From NCBI RefSeq assembly GCF_004295345.1, contig NZ_CP036200.1, positions 930,001 through 994,000 of the forward strand: DNA of 64,000 nt, read 5' to 3'. This DNA is from Shewanella maritima. Its GTDB lineage: Bacteria; Pseudomonadota; Gammaproteobacteria; Enterobacterales; Shewanellaceae. A program made the position numbers and the translations under genes. Each line of letters starts with the position of its first letter. Position 1 is the first letter of the stretch. Positions 1 to 9,172 of the stretch are shown piece by piece. Under the pieces are notes generated by a model, which saw nothing but the letters and a program-made list of their open reading frames with translations, made no database searches and was not told where the DNA came from.

Positions 1-1
1 C

Positions 2-139
2 AGCGAGTCTTATGGTGTTAGCAGAGGAACTGGCGCCATGGTATGGACACCACAAGGCTGGAAGGTATTGCAATATCACTTAAGCTTCCCTATCCCTAAT
101 GACAAAGCTAAACGCATCACTAGCTTGATAAAGCAGTAA
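2..139 (+). CDS. SnoaL/NTF2-like protein, C-terminal fragment
   Basis: This is the last 45 codons of a gene that starts before the window; the frame is open from base 2 to TAA at 137-139. The visible peptide contains RGTGAMVWTPQGWKVLQYH followed by SFPIPND. This resembles the last beta-strands of SnoaL/nuclear-transport-factor-2-like proteins, which often end in a WK(I/V)xQYHxSFPIPND pattern. Family members are small cone-shaped hydrolase, isomerase or binding domains with very varied roles, so no specific function can be given. A hairpin terminator follows 35 bases downstream. The family call is a motif impression from one short segment. Confidence 0.55.
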   Translation, partial: SESYGVSRGTGAMVWTPQGWKVLQYHLSFPIPNDKAKRITSLIKQ

Positions 140-173
140 GCTCCCCCCAAAAAAACGAATTCTGCTACAAAAA

Positions 174-199
174 ATAAGTCCACCAACTGGTGGACTTAT
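174..199 (-). terminator. Bidirectional hairpin terminator between converging genes
   Basis: An 11-bp perfect stem (174-184 pairing with 189-199) encloses the loop AACT. Read on the minus strand it is followed by a run of six T, so it best serves the HDOD gene. The plus-strand gene ending at 139 has weaker T-tracts but converges on the same hairpin. Confidence 0.7.
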
Positions 200-286
200 T
201 CAAACCTCAAACCTACAACTCAAACTTATGTCTCAAATTCGCCTTAGGCAGGAGTAATGGCAGCTTTAGGATTAGCCAGAGGCACC

Positions 287-324
287 TCATAGAACCAGAG
301 TTACTTCATAGAACCAGAGTTACT
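287..324. repeat. 19-bp tandem duplication over the 3' end of the HDOD gene
   Basis: Two exact back-to-back copies of a 19-base unit (TCATAGAACCAGAGTTACT) occupy 287-305 and 306-324. The second copy includes the stop codon of the minus-strand HDOD gene (320-322), so the duplication left the protein unaltered and only lengthened the 3' untranslated region. Confidence 0.85.
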
Positions 325-1813
325 TCATCGAAGTAGCAAAGCTCAAACCAGCCAGTTGCACTAAATGACAAAAACCCTGAAAGTCTTGCTCGGTTAACAT
401 CTGTTGACTAACAATGCGGTCAGCATAAAACACACCTAGTACTTTATCTTCCACGACCAAAGGCGCAATCATGAAACCTTGCTTGTCGATTAACTCTGCA
501 ACCGCCTCTGGCAACAAGGTTAAGCAGCTCTCTAATGCTAACTTATCAACTAGCTGAGCTTGCTTTAACCTCACTGACTGAGTGAACACCGCGCCGCTTT
601 CATCCAGCAAAATAACCAATGATCGCTTGAGTAGTTCCTTATCCTCTCCGTACATAACTCTTGGTTCTAGCTGCTTACGATTAGGTGATAGCAACAACAA
701 ACCACAGCGATCCATACCAACGCCATTAAGGATCCCCTCAAGCGTCTGCATAGTGACGGTATTAAAGTCCGTTTTAGTAATAATGGCTTCGGTAAGCAAA
801 CGAATTTGCGCTAATTGAATCGTGAGATTAGGCAAATTCCCTTGTTGGAAATACTCAGCATCATCAGCAGCAAAGGCTTCAATTCTAGCCTGCGCATTGG
901 GTAAGAACTCGGCTAAATCCCCAGCACCGTAGGCATGGGCGAGCTTTTGGGTTTGCTCGCTACATTGCAATACCTTCTGCGCGAACTCTTCGCTTGATAC
1001 ACCAACCAACTCACCCGACTGCTGCATCACTTTTTTAAACTTAGGCAAATCTAAACGATCAGCCATAATCACATCAGCGAGTTGATCTGCCATGTAAATA
1101 CTGCGTATTTCTGGGGTACGCTCATCAGGGCGTGTCAGAGACTTCACTAACAGCTCACCTAAGCCCCAGTTACGAGCAATCCCCTGCGATAACTGATTGA
1201 ACGATGTGCCAAGCTCAGCATTGATGGTAGCCCTTACCGACTCAGCATCCGCCATTTTTAGCTGCTTGTCTAAGCGCTCTGACTGAATATCCCCAACACT
1301 CCAAAAGCCAACTTCGCCAATGCGATACAGTAGCGATGCGATAAAGGCTTCCTCACGCAAGGATTCATCATGATCATCAAGCATCATGCGGGCAAACATA
1401 GCCGCCTGAAACGATTGCGCCATTAGCTTTAGCAAGCGTTGGTACACATCTTCAGTGAGGTTTTTGGTTTCTAGCAAACTCGACAGCATCTTAGCTGTAA
1501 TGCAGATATTGCGAATCGTATCAAAGCCAAGCACTACAGCTGCGCGGCTTACCGTCGAGACCTGATTATTACCTTTGTTGTAAATCGCGCTATTGGCGAC
1601 CCGTAAGATGCGCGAGGTAAGCGCATTGTCGTGCATTACGCTCTGCCCGAGCTTGGCAAGCGACGACACATCATCCTTGGCGAGCTTTTCTAACTCTCGC
1701 ACCGTTGAGCATAATGCGGGAATTTCTTGATTGCTGATCCGCTTTGTCCAGTAATCAGCCCCACGTGGCTGATTTTGATTTTGTTTTGAATTAGACGGTG
1801 AATTCAATTGCAT
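320..1813 (-). CDS. HDOD domain signalling protein with C-terminal GAF-like domain
   Basis: A 497-aa cytoplasmic protein. Residues about 20-220 form an HDOD domain, a metal-free relative of HD phosphohydrolases: the early stretch IPALCSTVRELEKLAKDD and the helix VSRAAVVLGFDTIRNIC are typical. Residues about 330-490 look like a GAF sensor fold (GILNGVGMDRCGLLLL, then FMIAPLVVEDKVLGVFYAD). HDOD proteins usually act as protein-interaction hubs in signalling, often linked to cyclic-di-GMP, stress or motility control, rather than as enzymes. It is a single-gene unit with a terminator at 174-199. The start at 1813 gives MQLNSPSNSKQ with a low-complexity polar leader. The exact partner and ligand cannot be read from sequence. 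Confidence 0.85.
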   Translation of the reverse strand: MQLNSPSNSKQNQNQPRGADYWTKRISNQEIPALCSTVRELEKLAKDDVSSLAKLGQSVMHDNALTSRILRVANSAIYNKGNNQVSTVSRAAVVLGFDTIRNICITAKMLSSLLETKNLTEDVYQRLLKLMAQSFQAAMFARMMLDDHDESLREEAFIASLLYRIGEVGFWSVGDIQSERLDKQLKMADAESVRATINAELGTSFNQLSQGIARNWGLGELLVKSLTRPDERTPEIRSIYMADQLADVIMADRLDLPKFKKVMQQSGELVGVSSEEFAQKVLQCSEQTQKLAHAYGAGDLAEFLPNAQARIEAFAADDAEYFQQGNLPNLTIQLAQIRLLTEAIITKTDFNTVTMQTLEGILNGVGMDRCGLLLLSPNRKQLEPRVMYGEDKELLKRSLVILLDESGAVFTQSVRLKQAQLVDKLALESCLTLLPEAVAELIDKQGFMIAPLVVEDKVLGVFYADRIVSQQMLTEQDFQGFCHLVQLAGLSFATSMK

Positions 1814-1953
1814 TCCTTTACATGAAAAGCTGACTCGCGTTTTAACAGTATAGGCATAACTCTATGCGGTTGAAATTGCTTATTGGTGCAGACCTTACGC
1901 TAAACGGACGAAACTCAACAAACTAAAACGTGACCAACTAGAAATAAAAGGCG

Positions 1954-1976
1954 AAAAAAACGGCTCCTAAGAGCCG
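1954..1976 (-). terminator. Rho-independent terminator for the ace operon
   Basis: CGGCTC (1961-1966) pairs with GAGCCG (1971-1976) around CTAA. On the minus strand the hairpin is followed by a run of seven T. It lies about 335 bases beyond the aceA stop codon and no other minus-strand gene lies between, so it is assigned to aceA. Confidence 0.75.
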
Positions 1977-2310
1977 CAACACAAACAATGTGGTTGAAAA
2001 CCTCACGGGTAGGAAAGATCCAAACCAAGAAACTAACCACTACCTAGTTCACTCTTTTATAAACAGTCTCTGAACATAACCATTTATAAAAACATAAGCA
2101 TAGCTAATTGAATTGGACAAAAATCCTGTGTGGCCTGTAGGTGAACCGCACAGGGTTTACTCAAATCAGCTTATGAGTGCTCGTAATAAACTGATTTGAA
2201 TAACAAGGTTGTTAAACATGGCAATGCGTAACAACAAAAAGTGAAAGTAAAACAATGGTAAAGCTGGTACTCCAGCCTTACCGATACAGCTCGTTACTGC
2301 TAAAGCTGCC
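1977..2310 (-). other. Long structured 3' untranslated region of aceA
   Basis: About 330 bases separate the aceA stop from its terminator and hold no credible reading frame. Two internal inverted repeats are visible: AAATCCTGTGTGG with CCGCACAGGGTTT (about 2120-2160) and CAAATCAG with CTGATTTG (about 2161-2200). This is an unusually long, folded transcript tail that could host a 3'-derived small RNA. That reading is inference; only the hairpins are seen. Confidence 0.4.
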
Positions 2311-3630
2311 TTAGAACTGCTCTTCTTCAGTAGAACCTGTTAGGGCTGTAACCGAAGACTTACCGCCTTGAATGCAAGTGGTAACTTGGTCGAAGTAACC
2401 TGTACCCACTTCTTGCTGGTGCGATACGAAGGTGTAGCCTTTTTCTGCCGCAGCAAACTCAACTTCTTGCACCTTCTCAACATAGTGTTTCATGCCTTCA
2501 CCGCGCGCATAGTCATACGCTAGGTCGAACATGTTGTACCACATGTTATGAATACCCGCTAAGGTGATGAACTGGTACTTGTAGCCCATGTCTGACAGCG
2601 CTTGTTGGAAGCGTGCAATCGTTTCGTCGTCGAGGTTCTTTCTCCAGTTGAACGATGGCGAGCAGTTATAAGCAAGTAGCTGATCAGGGTATTTAGCATG
2701 AATCGCATCCGCAAACTTCTTCGCTTCTTCTAGACAAGGCGTTGCCGTTTCACACCAGATAAGGTCAGCATACGGAGCGTAAGCTAAGCCGCGCGAAATT
2801 GCTTGGTCAATACCATTTTTCACGCGGTAGAAACCTTCTTCAGTGCGGTCGCCAGTGACAAAGTCACGGTCATATGGGTCGCAATCAGATGTCATTAGGT
2901 CAGCTGCGTTAGCATCGGTACGGGCAATCACTAAGGTTTCAACGCCGCTCACATCAGCCGCAAGGCGCGCAGCTACAAGCTTTTGTACCGCTTCTTGAGT
3001 AGGTACAAGTACTTTACCGCCCATGTGACCACATTTTTTCACTGACGCTAATTGGTCTTCAAAGTGAACGCCAGCCGCACCAGCATCAATCATGCCTTTC
3101 ATAAGCTCGAATGCGTTTAGTACGCCGCCAAAACCAGCTTCAGCATCAGCAACGATTGGTAGGAAATAATCAGTGTAACCTTCATCACCTGGGTTAATTT
3201 CTTTACCCCATTGGATTTGGTCAGCGCGGCGGAAAGAGTTATTGATGCGACCAACTACCGCTGGAACTGAGTTCGCTGGGTATAGTGATTGGTCTGGGTA
3301 CATGGTGCCCGCTAAGTTAGCGTCAGCCGCAACCTGCCAACCTGAAAGGTAAATCGCTTCAATACCCGCTTTAGCTTGTTGAACCGCTTGACCACCGGTT
3401 AGTGCACCTAGTGAGTTCACATAACCTTTTTTAGCACCACCGTTTACTAATTCCCAAAGCTTGGCTGCACCACGTTTAGCTATTGTGTTCTCTGGTACAA
3501 CAGAGCCACGTAGCTTTACCACTTCTTCAGCAGTGTACGGACGCTTCACGCCTTTCCAACGTGGGTTTTCAGCCCAATCCTTTTTAATCGCTTCAATCTG
3601 CTGCTCGCGAGTCAGTGTTTCAGTAGACAT
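2311..3630 (-). CDS. aceA: Isocitrate lyase
   Basis: Cleaves isocitrate to glyoxylate and succinate, the first step of the glyoxylate shunt, in the cytoplasm. The 439-aa protein has the length of the bacterial short-form enzyme. The catalytic signature KKCGHMGGK is present, as are [11 protein letters not shown] near the N-terminus and [11 protein letters not shown] in the barrel. The start at 3630 gives [20 protein letters not shown] longer frame to 3696 exists, but its extra residues are not family-like and a purine-rich AAGGAGAAG lies just before 3630. The gene follows aceB after a gap of about 134 bases on the same strand, so the two are probably co-transcribed. Expected to be induced on acetate or fatty acids. 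Confidence 0.97.
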   Translation of the reverse strand: MSTETLTREQQIEAIKKDWAENPRWKGVKRPYTAEEVVKLRGSVVPENTIAKRGAAKLWELVNGGAKKGYVNSLGALTGGQAVQQAKAGIEAIYLSGWQVAADANLAGTMYPDQSLYPANSVPAVVGRINNSFRRADQIQWGKEINPGDEGYTDYFLPIVADAEAGFGGVLNAFELMKGMIDAGAAGVHFEDQLASVKKCGHMGGKVLVPTQEAVQKLVAARLAADVSGVETLVIARTDANAADLMTSDCDPYDRDFVTGDRTEEGFYRVKNGIDQAISRGLAYAPYADLIWCETATPCLEEAKKFADAIHAKYPDQLLAYNCSPSFNWRKNLDDETIARFQQALSDMGYKYQFITLAGIHNMWYNMFDLAYDYARGEGMKHYVEKVQEVEFAAAEKGYTFVSHQQEVGTGYFDQVTTCIQGGKSSVTALTGSTEEEQF

Positions 3631-3764
3631 AGTGCTTCTCCTTCCTGTGTGTAGGGCTGGCAAGTGTGCGGCATTATGAGATAACTCACTCGCCACTTGC
3701 CTAATTTCCGTTGTTTTTGTAAATCTGTAATTCAGTGTTTGTTAATTAGAGCTGGGTAATCGGC

Positions 3765-5408
3765 TTAGGCTGTTAGCAGCTCATAACCAGGCAGAGTTAA
3801 AAAGTCGACCAACTCATCTGAGGTAGTAATCTGCTCAAACAATTGTGCCGCTTGGGTAAACTTGCCCGCTTGATAACGTTCCGTACCTAGCTCTTGCTCA
3901 ACATTTTTCAACTCTTCAGCTAGCATCTGGCGGAACAAGTCTTTAGTCACCAGCTTGCCGTTAGATAAGCTCTTTTCATGTTGGATCCACTGCCAAATCG
4001 AAGTACGTGAAATCTCTGCCGTTGCCGCATCTTCCATCAAACCGTATATAGGTACGCAGCCGTTACCCTGGATCCAGGCTTCGATGTATTGCACCGCAAT
4101 ACGAATGTTCAAACGCATGCCAGTCTCGGTGCGCTCACCATCGCAAGGTTCAAGCAACTCAGCAGCTGGAATTGGCGCATCAACATCACGGGTAATATGC
4201 AATTGGTTGGTGTTATCACCGCCAATGTAGTCGTTGAAAATGCCCATGGCAGTATCAGCAAGACCAGGATGAGCAACCCAGGTGCCGTCATGGCCGTTGC
4301 GAGCTTCTAGTTCTTTGTCACCGCGAACTTTTTGCAATACTTGCTGATTGGTTGCTTCGTCTTTTGCTGGAATGAACGCCGCCATACCGCCCATCGCCAG
4401 TGCACCACGTTTATGACAGGTCTTAATCAGCAGACGTGAATAAGCACTTAAGAAAGGCTTGTCCATGGTCACAGCTTGACGGTCTGGCAACACTCGGTCG
4501 GGATGGTTTTTAAGGGTTTTGATGTAACTAAAGATGTAGTCCCAACGACCACAATTCAGCGCCACAATGTTTGAACGAAGCTCATATAAAATCTCGTCCA
4601 TCTCAAACACAGCCGGCAGGGTTTCAATCAAGCAAGTACACTTGATGGTGCCTGGTTGCAGGCAGAAACGCTCTTCAACAAAGGCGAATACTTTTGCCCA
4701 CCAGCGCGCTTCATGGTGACTTTCAAGCTTAGGAATGTAGAAGTAAGGCCCAGAGTTTTTCGCCAATAACTGACGGTAGTTATGGTAAAAGTACAAAGCA
4801 AAGTCAGCTAATCCACCAGGAATGGCTTCGCCTTCAAACTCAATATGCTTTTCTTTTAAATGCAGACCACGTACGCGAGCAATCAATACAGCAGGATCTG
4901 GGTTTAATGAATAATGTTTGCCTGTATTAGGCGCGGTAAATTCAATGTCACCGTTAACCGCATCATGTAGGTTAATTTGTCCTTGAACCACTTTCTCCCA
5001 GCTAGGTGCGAGTGAGTCTTCAAAGTCTGCCATAAACACTTTTACGTTAGCGTTTAGTGCATTAATAATCATTTTGCGATCAACAGGACCTGTGATCTCC
5101 ACGCGGCGGTCTTGCAAATCTGCCGGAATACCACGAATAGACCAGTTACCATCGCGAATTGCACGTGTCTCAGGTAAGTAATCAGGCAGCTCGCCCGCAT
5201 CAATTCGCTGTTGCTTATGGCAGCGCTTCTCTAATAGCTGTGGCACTTCGGCAGCGAACTGCTCACATAGTGTTTCCAGTAATGCTAAAGCACCTGAGTT
5301 AAGGATCTTCTCTTGGCCTTCAACATGGCTACCCAAAATTGCCAGCTTTGAGCTCGACTGGGTTTCGGTTTGCGCTGAATATTTAGCGACTAATTGATCT
5401 GCCGTCAT
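3765..5408 (-). CDS. aceB: Malate synthase A
   Basis: Condenses glyoxylate with acetyl-CoA to malate, the second glyoxylate-shunt step. The 547-aa length and the motifs VFMADFEDSLAPSWEKVVQG, CLIETLPAVFEMDEILYELR and LNCGRWDYIFSYIKT match the short malate synthase A family; the last two hold the acidic metal ligand and the substrate-binding barrel strands. It is the promoter-proximal gene of an aceB-aceA unit. The upstream 1-kb region is AT-rich and should contain the promoter. No aceK (isocitrate dehydrogenase kinase/phosphatase) lies next to it in this window. The start at 5408 begins MTADQLVAKYSAQTETQSSS, preceded by a purine-rich AAGGATGCAATT. Confidence 0.97.
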   Translation of the reverse strand: MTADQLVAKYSAQTETQSSSKLAILGSHVEGQEKILNSGALALLETLCEQFAAEVPQLLEKRCHKQQRIDAGELPDYLPETRAIRDGNWSIRGIPADLQDRRVEITGPVDRKMIINALNANVKVFMADFEDSLAPSWEKVVQGQINLHDAVNGDIEFTAPNTGKHYSLNPDPAVLIARVRGLHLKEKHIEFEGEAIPGGLADFALYFYHNYRQLLAKNSGPYFYIPKLESHHEARWWAKVFAFVEERFCLQPGTIKCTCLIETLPAVFEMDEILYELRSNIVALNCGRWDYIFSYIKTLKNHPDRVLPDRQAVTMDKPFLSAYSRLLIKTCHKRGALAMGGMAAFIPAKDEATNQQVLQKVRGDKELEARNGHDGTWVAHPGLADTAMGIFNDYIGGDNTNQLHITRDVDAPIPAAELLEPCDGERTETGMRLNIRIAVQYIEAWIQGNGCVPIYGLMEDAATAEISRTSIWQWIQHEKSLSNGKLVTKDLFRQMLAEELKNVEQELGTERYQAGKFTQAAQLFEQITTSDELVDFLTLPGYELLTA

Positions 5409-6442
5409 AATTGCATCCTTGTGCTTAGATTATTGAGACTGTGTTGGGTGCCGCCATATTTCTGTTTTGGCAACCAGCGGTCTTAATAAAACTGACCCGA
5501 TAAATATTGAGTAACTGTTATTGAGTAACTGTTATTGAGTAACTTTAGCTTTTGCTAGTCGAATCCTTCATCAGAGGTGCCCTGCCAATTTAGAGCATTC
5601 ACTCTTTAAAAACCGTAAGCAAAAACTTTCAAATGTTTGCGTTGAACTAAAAACTAACCACAAACATTTGTAATTGCAACAATCTAAACGCAGAAAAAAC
5701 GAGCAAAAATAGACTTAAAAACCATCATAAAATTGGTAATACCAAGACTTACAATACAAGGATTTTTCATTAAAATTCAGATAATTAACCAAGACCCATC
5801 CAGAGAGATTAACAGCAAAACACCAGCAATAGAATAATTTGTCAGACCAATAACCCTAACAAACGCAATGTAGTAAAATTACAACCATAAAGCACGCATC
5901 GTACAAATATTGTTACGCAACTTTAGTCGAATTAGTAACAATAGGAATCAACTCTGCGTTTTGAGCTGCCGCTAGCGGAAATAGTGAAAGAGCATATATT
6001 TCATACATTTAGATAACAAACCTAGACAAGCCAACTTAAACGACCGTTTTAATCTTACGTTAACGTAAAGGTAACCGAAATAAGGTTAATTTATTGTTAG
6101 GCGTGGCTACGTATTAACCGAACAACACTCGATTTGTCCGCGAAAAATATTCAATTTTTTTTAAATTTTTTCAAAAAAAGTGCATAAAAAGTTCAAAAGA
6201 GCCAATTTGGTGCAAGTTTGCTGAATTAACTTGCTCATGATGAATGGAGCTTTCTGAAAGCGCACCAAAATGGTGGAGAGATTTGGATGGCGCAAAAATT
6301 ACAAGTGATAGCCTCAAGGGGAAGTGTTAACGACGAACTGTTATCTATAGCGCGACTGCTGATCGACTTGCAGTTCAATGTCAAAGATACAGTATTCACA
6401 CCTTGGTTTTGTTTAAGCACAAGCTAGGGTCTTATTCCTGTT
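5409..6442. other. Gene-free AT-rich region upstream of aceB
   Basis: No reading frame with family-like sequence was seen in about 1 kb. The aceB promoter must lie in its left part. It includes a triplicated 14-bp unit (5505-5546), several A/T tracts, and near 6259 a palindrome CACCAAAATGGTG resembling an NtrC-type site. The short minus-strand frame at 6235-6420 has no ribosome-binding site or recognisable content and is left out. Confidence 0.5.
5505..5546. repeat. Three tandem copies of a 14-bp unit
   Basis: The unit TATTGAGTAACTGT occurs three times in direct succession about 100-140 bases upstream of the aceB start, the third copy ending in a variant base. It could be a set of phased regulator half-sites or simple slippage; the sequence alone does not decide. 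Confidence 0.6.
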
Positions 6443-6963
6443 CTTGAAGTCGAGGGCTAGATTCCCGCTTAAAAGCGTTGCGGGAATGGCAACCAAACGG
6501 TCACCCTCGAGATACTTTTAATCGAGGGTCTCGCTTTACTCTTGCAATCGAGAACTAGATTCCCGCTTAAAAGCGTTGCGGGAATGACACTGTTGGTAGC
6601 GTTGTTGGAATGACTGTGTTAGCAGCCTTGCGGGAATGGCAACCAAACGGTCACCCTCGAGATGCTGTTAATCGAGGGTCTCGCTTTTACTCTTGCAGTC
6701 GAGAACTAGATTCCCGCTTAAAAGCGTTGCGGGAATGACACTGTTTGTAGCGTTGTTGGAATGACGATGGTAGCAGCCTTGCGGGAATGGCAACCAAACG
6801 GTCACCCTCGAGATGCTTTTAATCGAGGGTCTCGCTTTACTCTTGCAATCGATAACTAGATTCCCGCTCAAAAGCCTTGCGGGAATGACGATGGTAGCAG
6901 CGTTGCGGGAATGACACTGTTGGTAGCGTTGTTGGAATGACTGTGTTAGCAGCCTTGCGGGAG
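6443..6963. repeat. Tandem array of about 150-bp palindromic intergenic repeats
   Basis: The motif CAACCAAACGGTCACCCTCG recurs at about 6490, 6640 and 6791, a period of 150-151 bases. Each period holds one or two hairpins with ATTCCCGC pairing with GCGGGAAT (for example 6461-6487), plus a TCGAGGGT/ACCCTCGA dyad. The ATTCCCGC...GCGGGAATGAC pattern resembles short palindromic REP/MITE-like repeats scattered in many gammaproteobacterial genomes. The copies differ by single bases and by shuffled sub-blocks, which suggests repeated duplication. The minus-strand frame at 6668-6970 is an artefact of the array. Confidence 0.8.
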
Positions 6964-7121
6964 CGACCAACTAATAACGACGGGCTAAAGACGACAAAAT
7001 AGATACCTGAGAACAAAGGCGAGATTAAAAAGGTGACAATACTAACGAGAGGTGAAAGACCAAGGCTGAGCTAGTACAGCTAACAGGCCGCACACCAACA
7101 TTTGACGACAACAGGGCTTAG

Positions 7122-8924
7122 CTAGCTTTCCGCTACTGCCATATCTGCATCGGCTTGGCTTTGTTTCACTTTTACAGGGTTATAAACCACAGCCTGGTTC
7201 TTACCTTGCTCTTTTGCCTGTTTAAGCCCTAGGGCTGCACGGCTGATTATCGGGTCAAGGCTTAAGTCTTGCTCTGTCCAGCAGCTTAAGCCTGCACTCA
7301 CCGTAATGGCAAATTGATGGCCGGTCAGTTTAGTTTCAATGCTGGCTACTTGTTCGAGAAATTGCGTTGTCAGCTCATATGCTTGCTCAATATGAGTTTG
7401 CGGCATGAATAGTCCAAATTCTTCGCTGCTCATCCGCAACAAAATATGTTTTTTATCAATAAGCTCATTTAGCACATTGACTACCTGCTGCAATGCCCAG
7501 TCACCATTAGCATTACCGTATTGTTCATTAATTTGCTTAAGCGAATCGAGATCAAACAAGATTACCGAATAATCCGAATGGCGAGTTTGACATTGAATAA
7601 GCTGATTTTCAGCCATGTTTTGCCCAATAAAACGGCTATAAACGCCGGTAAGTTGGTCACGCTGGGCCTGGCGTTTGTAGTTGCTACGTTGAGACCAAAC
7701 CGCTACGAGCATCAGGAATAAGCAAATACTGGCTCCAGCGAAAATGGTTGAAAACATATATGAGTAACTGCGTTGCTGATTCAACACTTTGCGCTGCTCA
7801 CCAAAAATATCGTAATCCTGAACAATTTTATCAAGCTCACGGGTTTTCTCGGCAATTTCAAATTGTGCCATTTGATAAGCGTTTTGTTTTAATCGCTGCT
7901 CATTAAGCAACGTCTCGCTTAACATCTGCGATCTTACTTGATGCTCATACGCCTGCTGATATTGCTCAGCGTCTCTGGCTAATAAAGCGAGTATGCCGTG
8001 GGCGCGCTGTTTCGGGCGAATATTCATTTGCACTTGCGCCAGATCAGCTACTCGCTGGGCATAGTCTCTAGCCTCAGCAAACATCCCTAGGTGATAATAA
8101 GTTTCAGCTAAAAAAGCCCAGTTACTGTATATCTCAATGTTAAAGTTAAACTTTTCGTAGGCTTCTAAAGAAGATAAAAAACCAGGTAGTGCGTTAGGGT
8201 ACTTTTGTTGCTCAAATAAAGCCCGAGCTTGACCTTTAACTGACATCGCCACGATTAGAGGGTAACCATGCTTTTGACAATAATCACCACTACGCCTGAA
8301 ATACTCAGCCGCAGCTTCGTGCTTATCCAGTTCAAGATTCGCTACCGCTAAGTAGAGCATGCCATAACATTCACTTTTAGTATCTCTACCCTTATTGAAT
8401 GCCAATACCCGATTAACCACCAACAGCATCTCTTTGTAGGCTTCCAAATCAAGGTACACATTCAACAAACGTAAATAGGACTGCACCTTAACATGAGTAT
8501 CATCGCCCTGCTCAATACGTCTTAAATTCTGCTCTAGCTGTTGAAATGCTTGCTGGTATTCACCTAATCCAATACTTACTGTTACCTTGTAAAGATAAAT
8601 CTGAGTGAGTAGTTCTTGATTGGGATTTAGCCCCTCAGCTTCATCTAACACGCGTTTTGCAGCAATAAAGTTACCGGTATAAAGGTGGTTAATGCTTTTC
8701 AAGGTTTTAAATTTTGCTAATTGCTGCGAAGTAAAATTGCCGGTTCTAGGTTCAAGACTTTTAATAACAGAAACGGCTTTAGGAAGGTCAGATTGCAACA
8801 ATGAGTCTAGCTCGCCTAACTGGCTATCAATATCACTCGCCTTGACGTTGACACTCAACATCAAGGTAAGTAAAGCTGAAATCAGCAGACGAGATAACAA
8901 GAGCTTATTCCGAGTGATTAGCAA
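7122..8924 (-). CDS. TPR-repeat membrane protein with degenerate GGDEF domain
   Basis: A 600-aa predicted inner-membrane protein. A signal-like segment (residues 1-30) is followed by TPR-type helical repeats (about 35-340, ending with an HGILALLARDAEQYQQAYEH helix), a transmembrane helix near 385-405, and a C-terminal GGDEF-family domain starting at LTGVYSR. The active-site loop reads RMSSEEF in place of RxGGDEF, so both glycines are lost and diguanylate cyclase activity is doubtful; FDLDSLKQINEQYG is well kept. The start is TTG at 8924, overlapping the borosin precursor gene by 20 bases, with no better start before the signal segment. Such overlap suggests translational coupling with the RiPP genes. 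Its role in the pathway is unknown; sensing or localisation is a guess. Confidence 0.8.
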   Translation of the reverse strand: MLITRNKLLLSRLLISALLTLMLSVNVKASDIDSQLGELDSLLQSDLPKAVSVIKSLEPRTGNFTSQQLAKFKTLKSINHLYTGNFIAAKRVLDEAEGLNPNQELLTQIYLYKVTVSIGLGEYQQAFQQLEQNLRRIEQGDDTHVKVQSYLRLLNVYLDLEAYKEMLLVVNRVLAFNKGRDTKSECYGMLYLAVANLELDKHEAAAEYFRRSGDYCQKHGYPLIVAMSVKGQARALFEQQKYPNALPGFLSSLEAYEKFNFNIEIYSNWAFLAETYYHLGMFAEARDYAQRVADLAQVQMNIRPKQRAHGILALLARDAEQYQQAYEHQVRSQMLSETLLNEQRLKQNAYQMAQFEIAEKTRELDKIVQDYDIFGEQRKVLNQQRSYSYMFSTIFAGASICLFLMLVAVWSQRSNYKRQAQRDQLTGVYSRFIGQNMAENQLIQCQTRHSDYSVILFDLDSLKQINEQYGNANGDWALQQVVNVLNELIDKKHILLRMSSEEFGLFMPQTHIEQAYELTTQFLEQVASIETKLTGHQFAITVSAGLSCWTEQDLSLDPIISRAALGLKQAKEQGKNQAVVYNPVKVKQSQADADMAVAES

Positions 8925-9117
8925 TTAGCATAAACAACTTCATATTCTTGTCACCCGACAATGATTGGACTTTGCTCATGTCACCTGACATCACAGCTTC
9001 GGCTTCTTCATCGGTTAGACCATACTGCTGCATCACGCCACGAGGGTCCTTTTTGTAGGCTTGTTGCAGCTTTACATCCTGATTTAATTCTGTAAAAAAA
9101 TCGGTCAATTTAGACAT
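8905..9117 (-). CDS. sonA: Split-borosin precursor peptide (SonA-like)
   Basis: A 70-aa RiPP precursor. The N-terminal helical part (MSKLTDFFTELNQDVKLQQA, then YGLTDEEAEAVMSGDM) resembles the borosin-binding leader of Shewanella oneidensis SonA, a fold related to Nif11/LigA-type small domains. The C-terminal tail after QSLSGD, reading KNMKLFMLIANHSE, is the probable core; backbone N-methylation on the hydrophobic LFMLI stretch (residues 61-65) is expected by analogy. The partner methyltransferase is encoded 55 bases upstream, and the downstream GGDEF-like gene begins inside this one. It has a purine-rich AAGGAAAT ribosome-binding site. The family assignment rests on remembered similarity and gene context; the mature product is unknown. 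Confidence 0.85.
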   Translation of the reverse strand: MSKLTDFFTELNQDVKLQQAYKKDPRGVMQQYGLTDEEAEAVMSGDMSKVQSLSGDKNMKLFMLIANHSE

Positions 9118-9172
9118 ACTATTTCCTTATTTGATGTTTCAAGGGAGAGTTTAACACGCTATTGCGTCACGA

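Noticed and set aside
6235..6420. 61-aa minus-strand frame upstream of the repeat array
   Set aside because: No ribosome-binding site, composition unlike the neighbours, and it lies in an AT-rich non-coding region.
6443..6963. CRISPR array
   Set aside because: Units are about 150 bases, palindromic and lack unique spacers of uniform length; no cas genes are present.
6668..6970. 100-aa minus-strand reading frame in the repeat array
   Set aside because: Its peptide is itself a translation of the repeat units, has no ribosome-binding site and matches no protein pattern.
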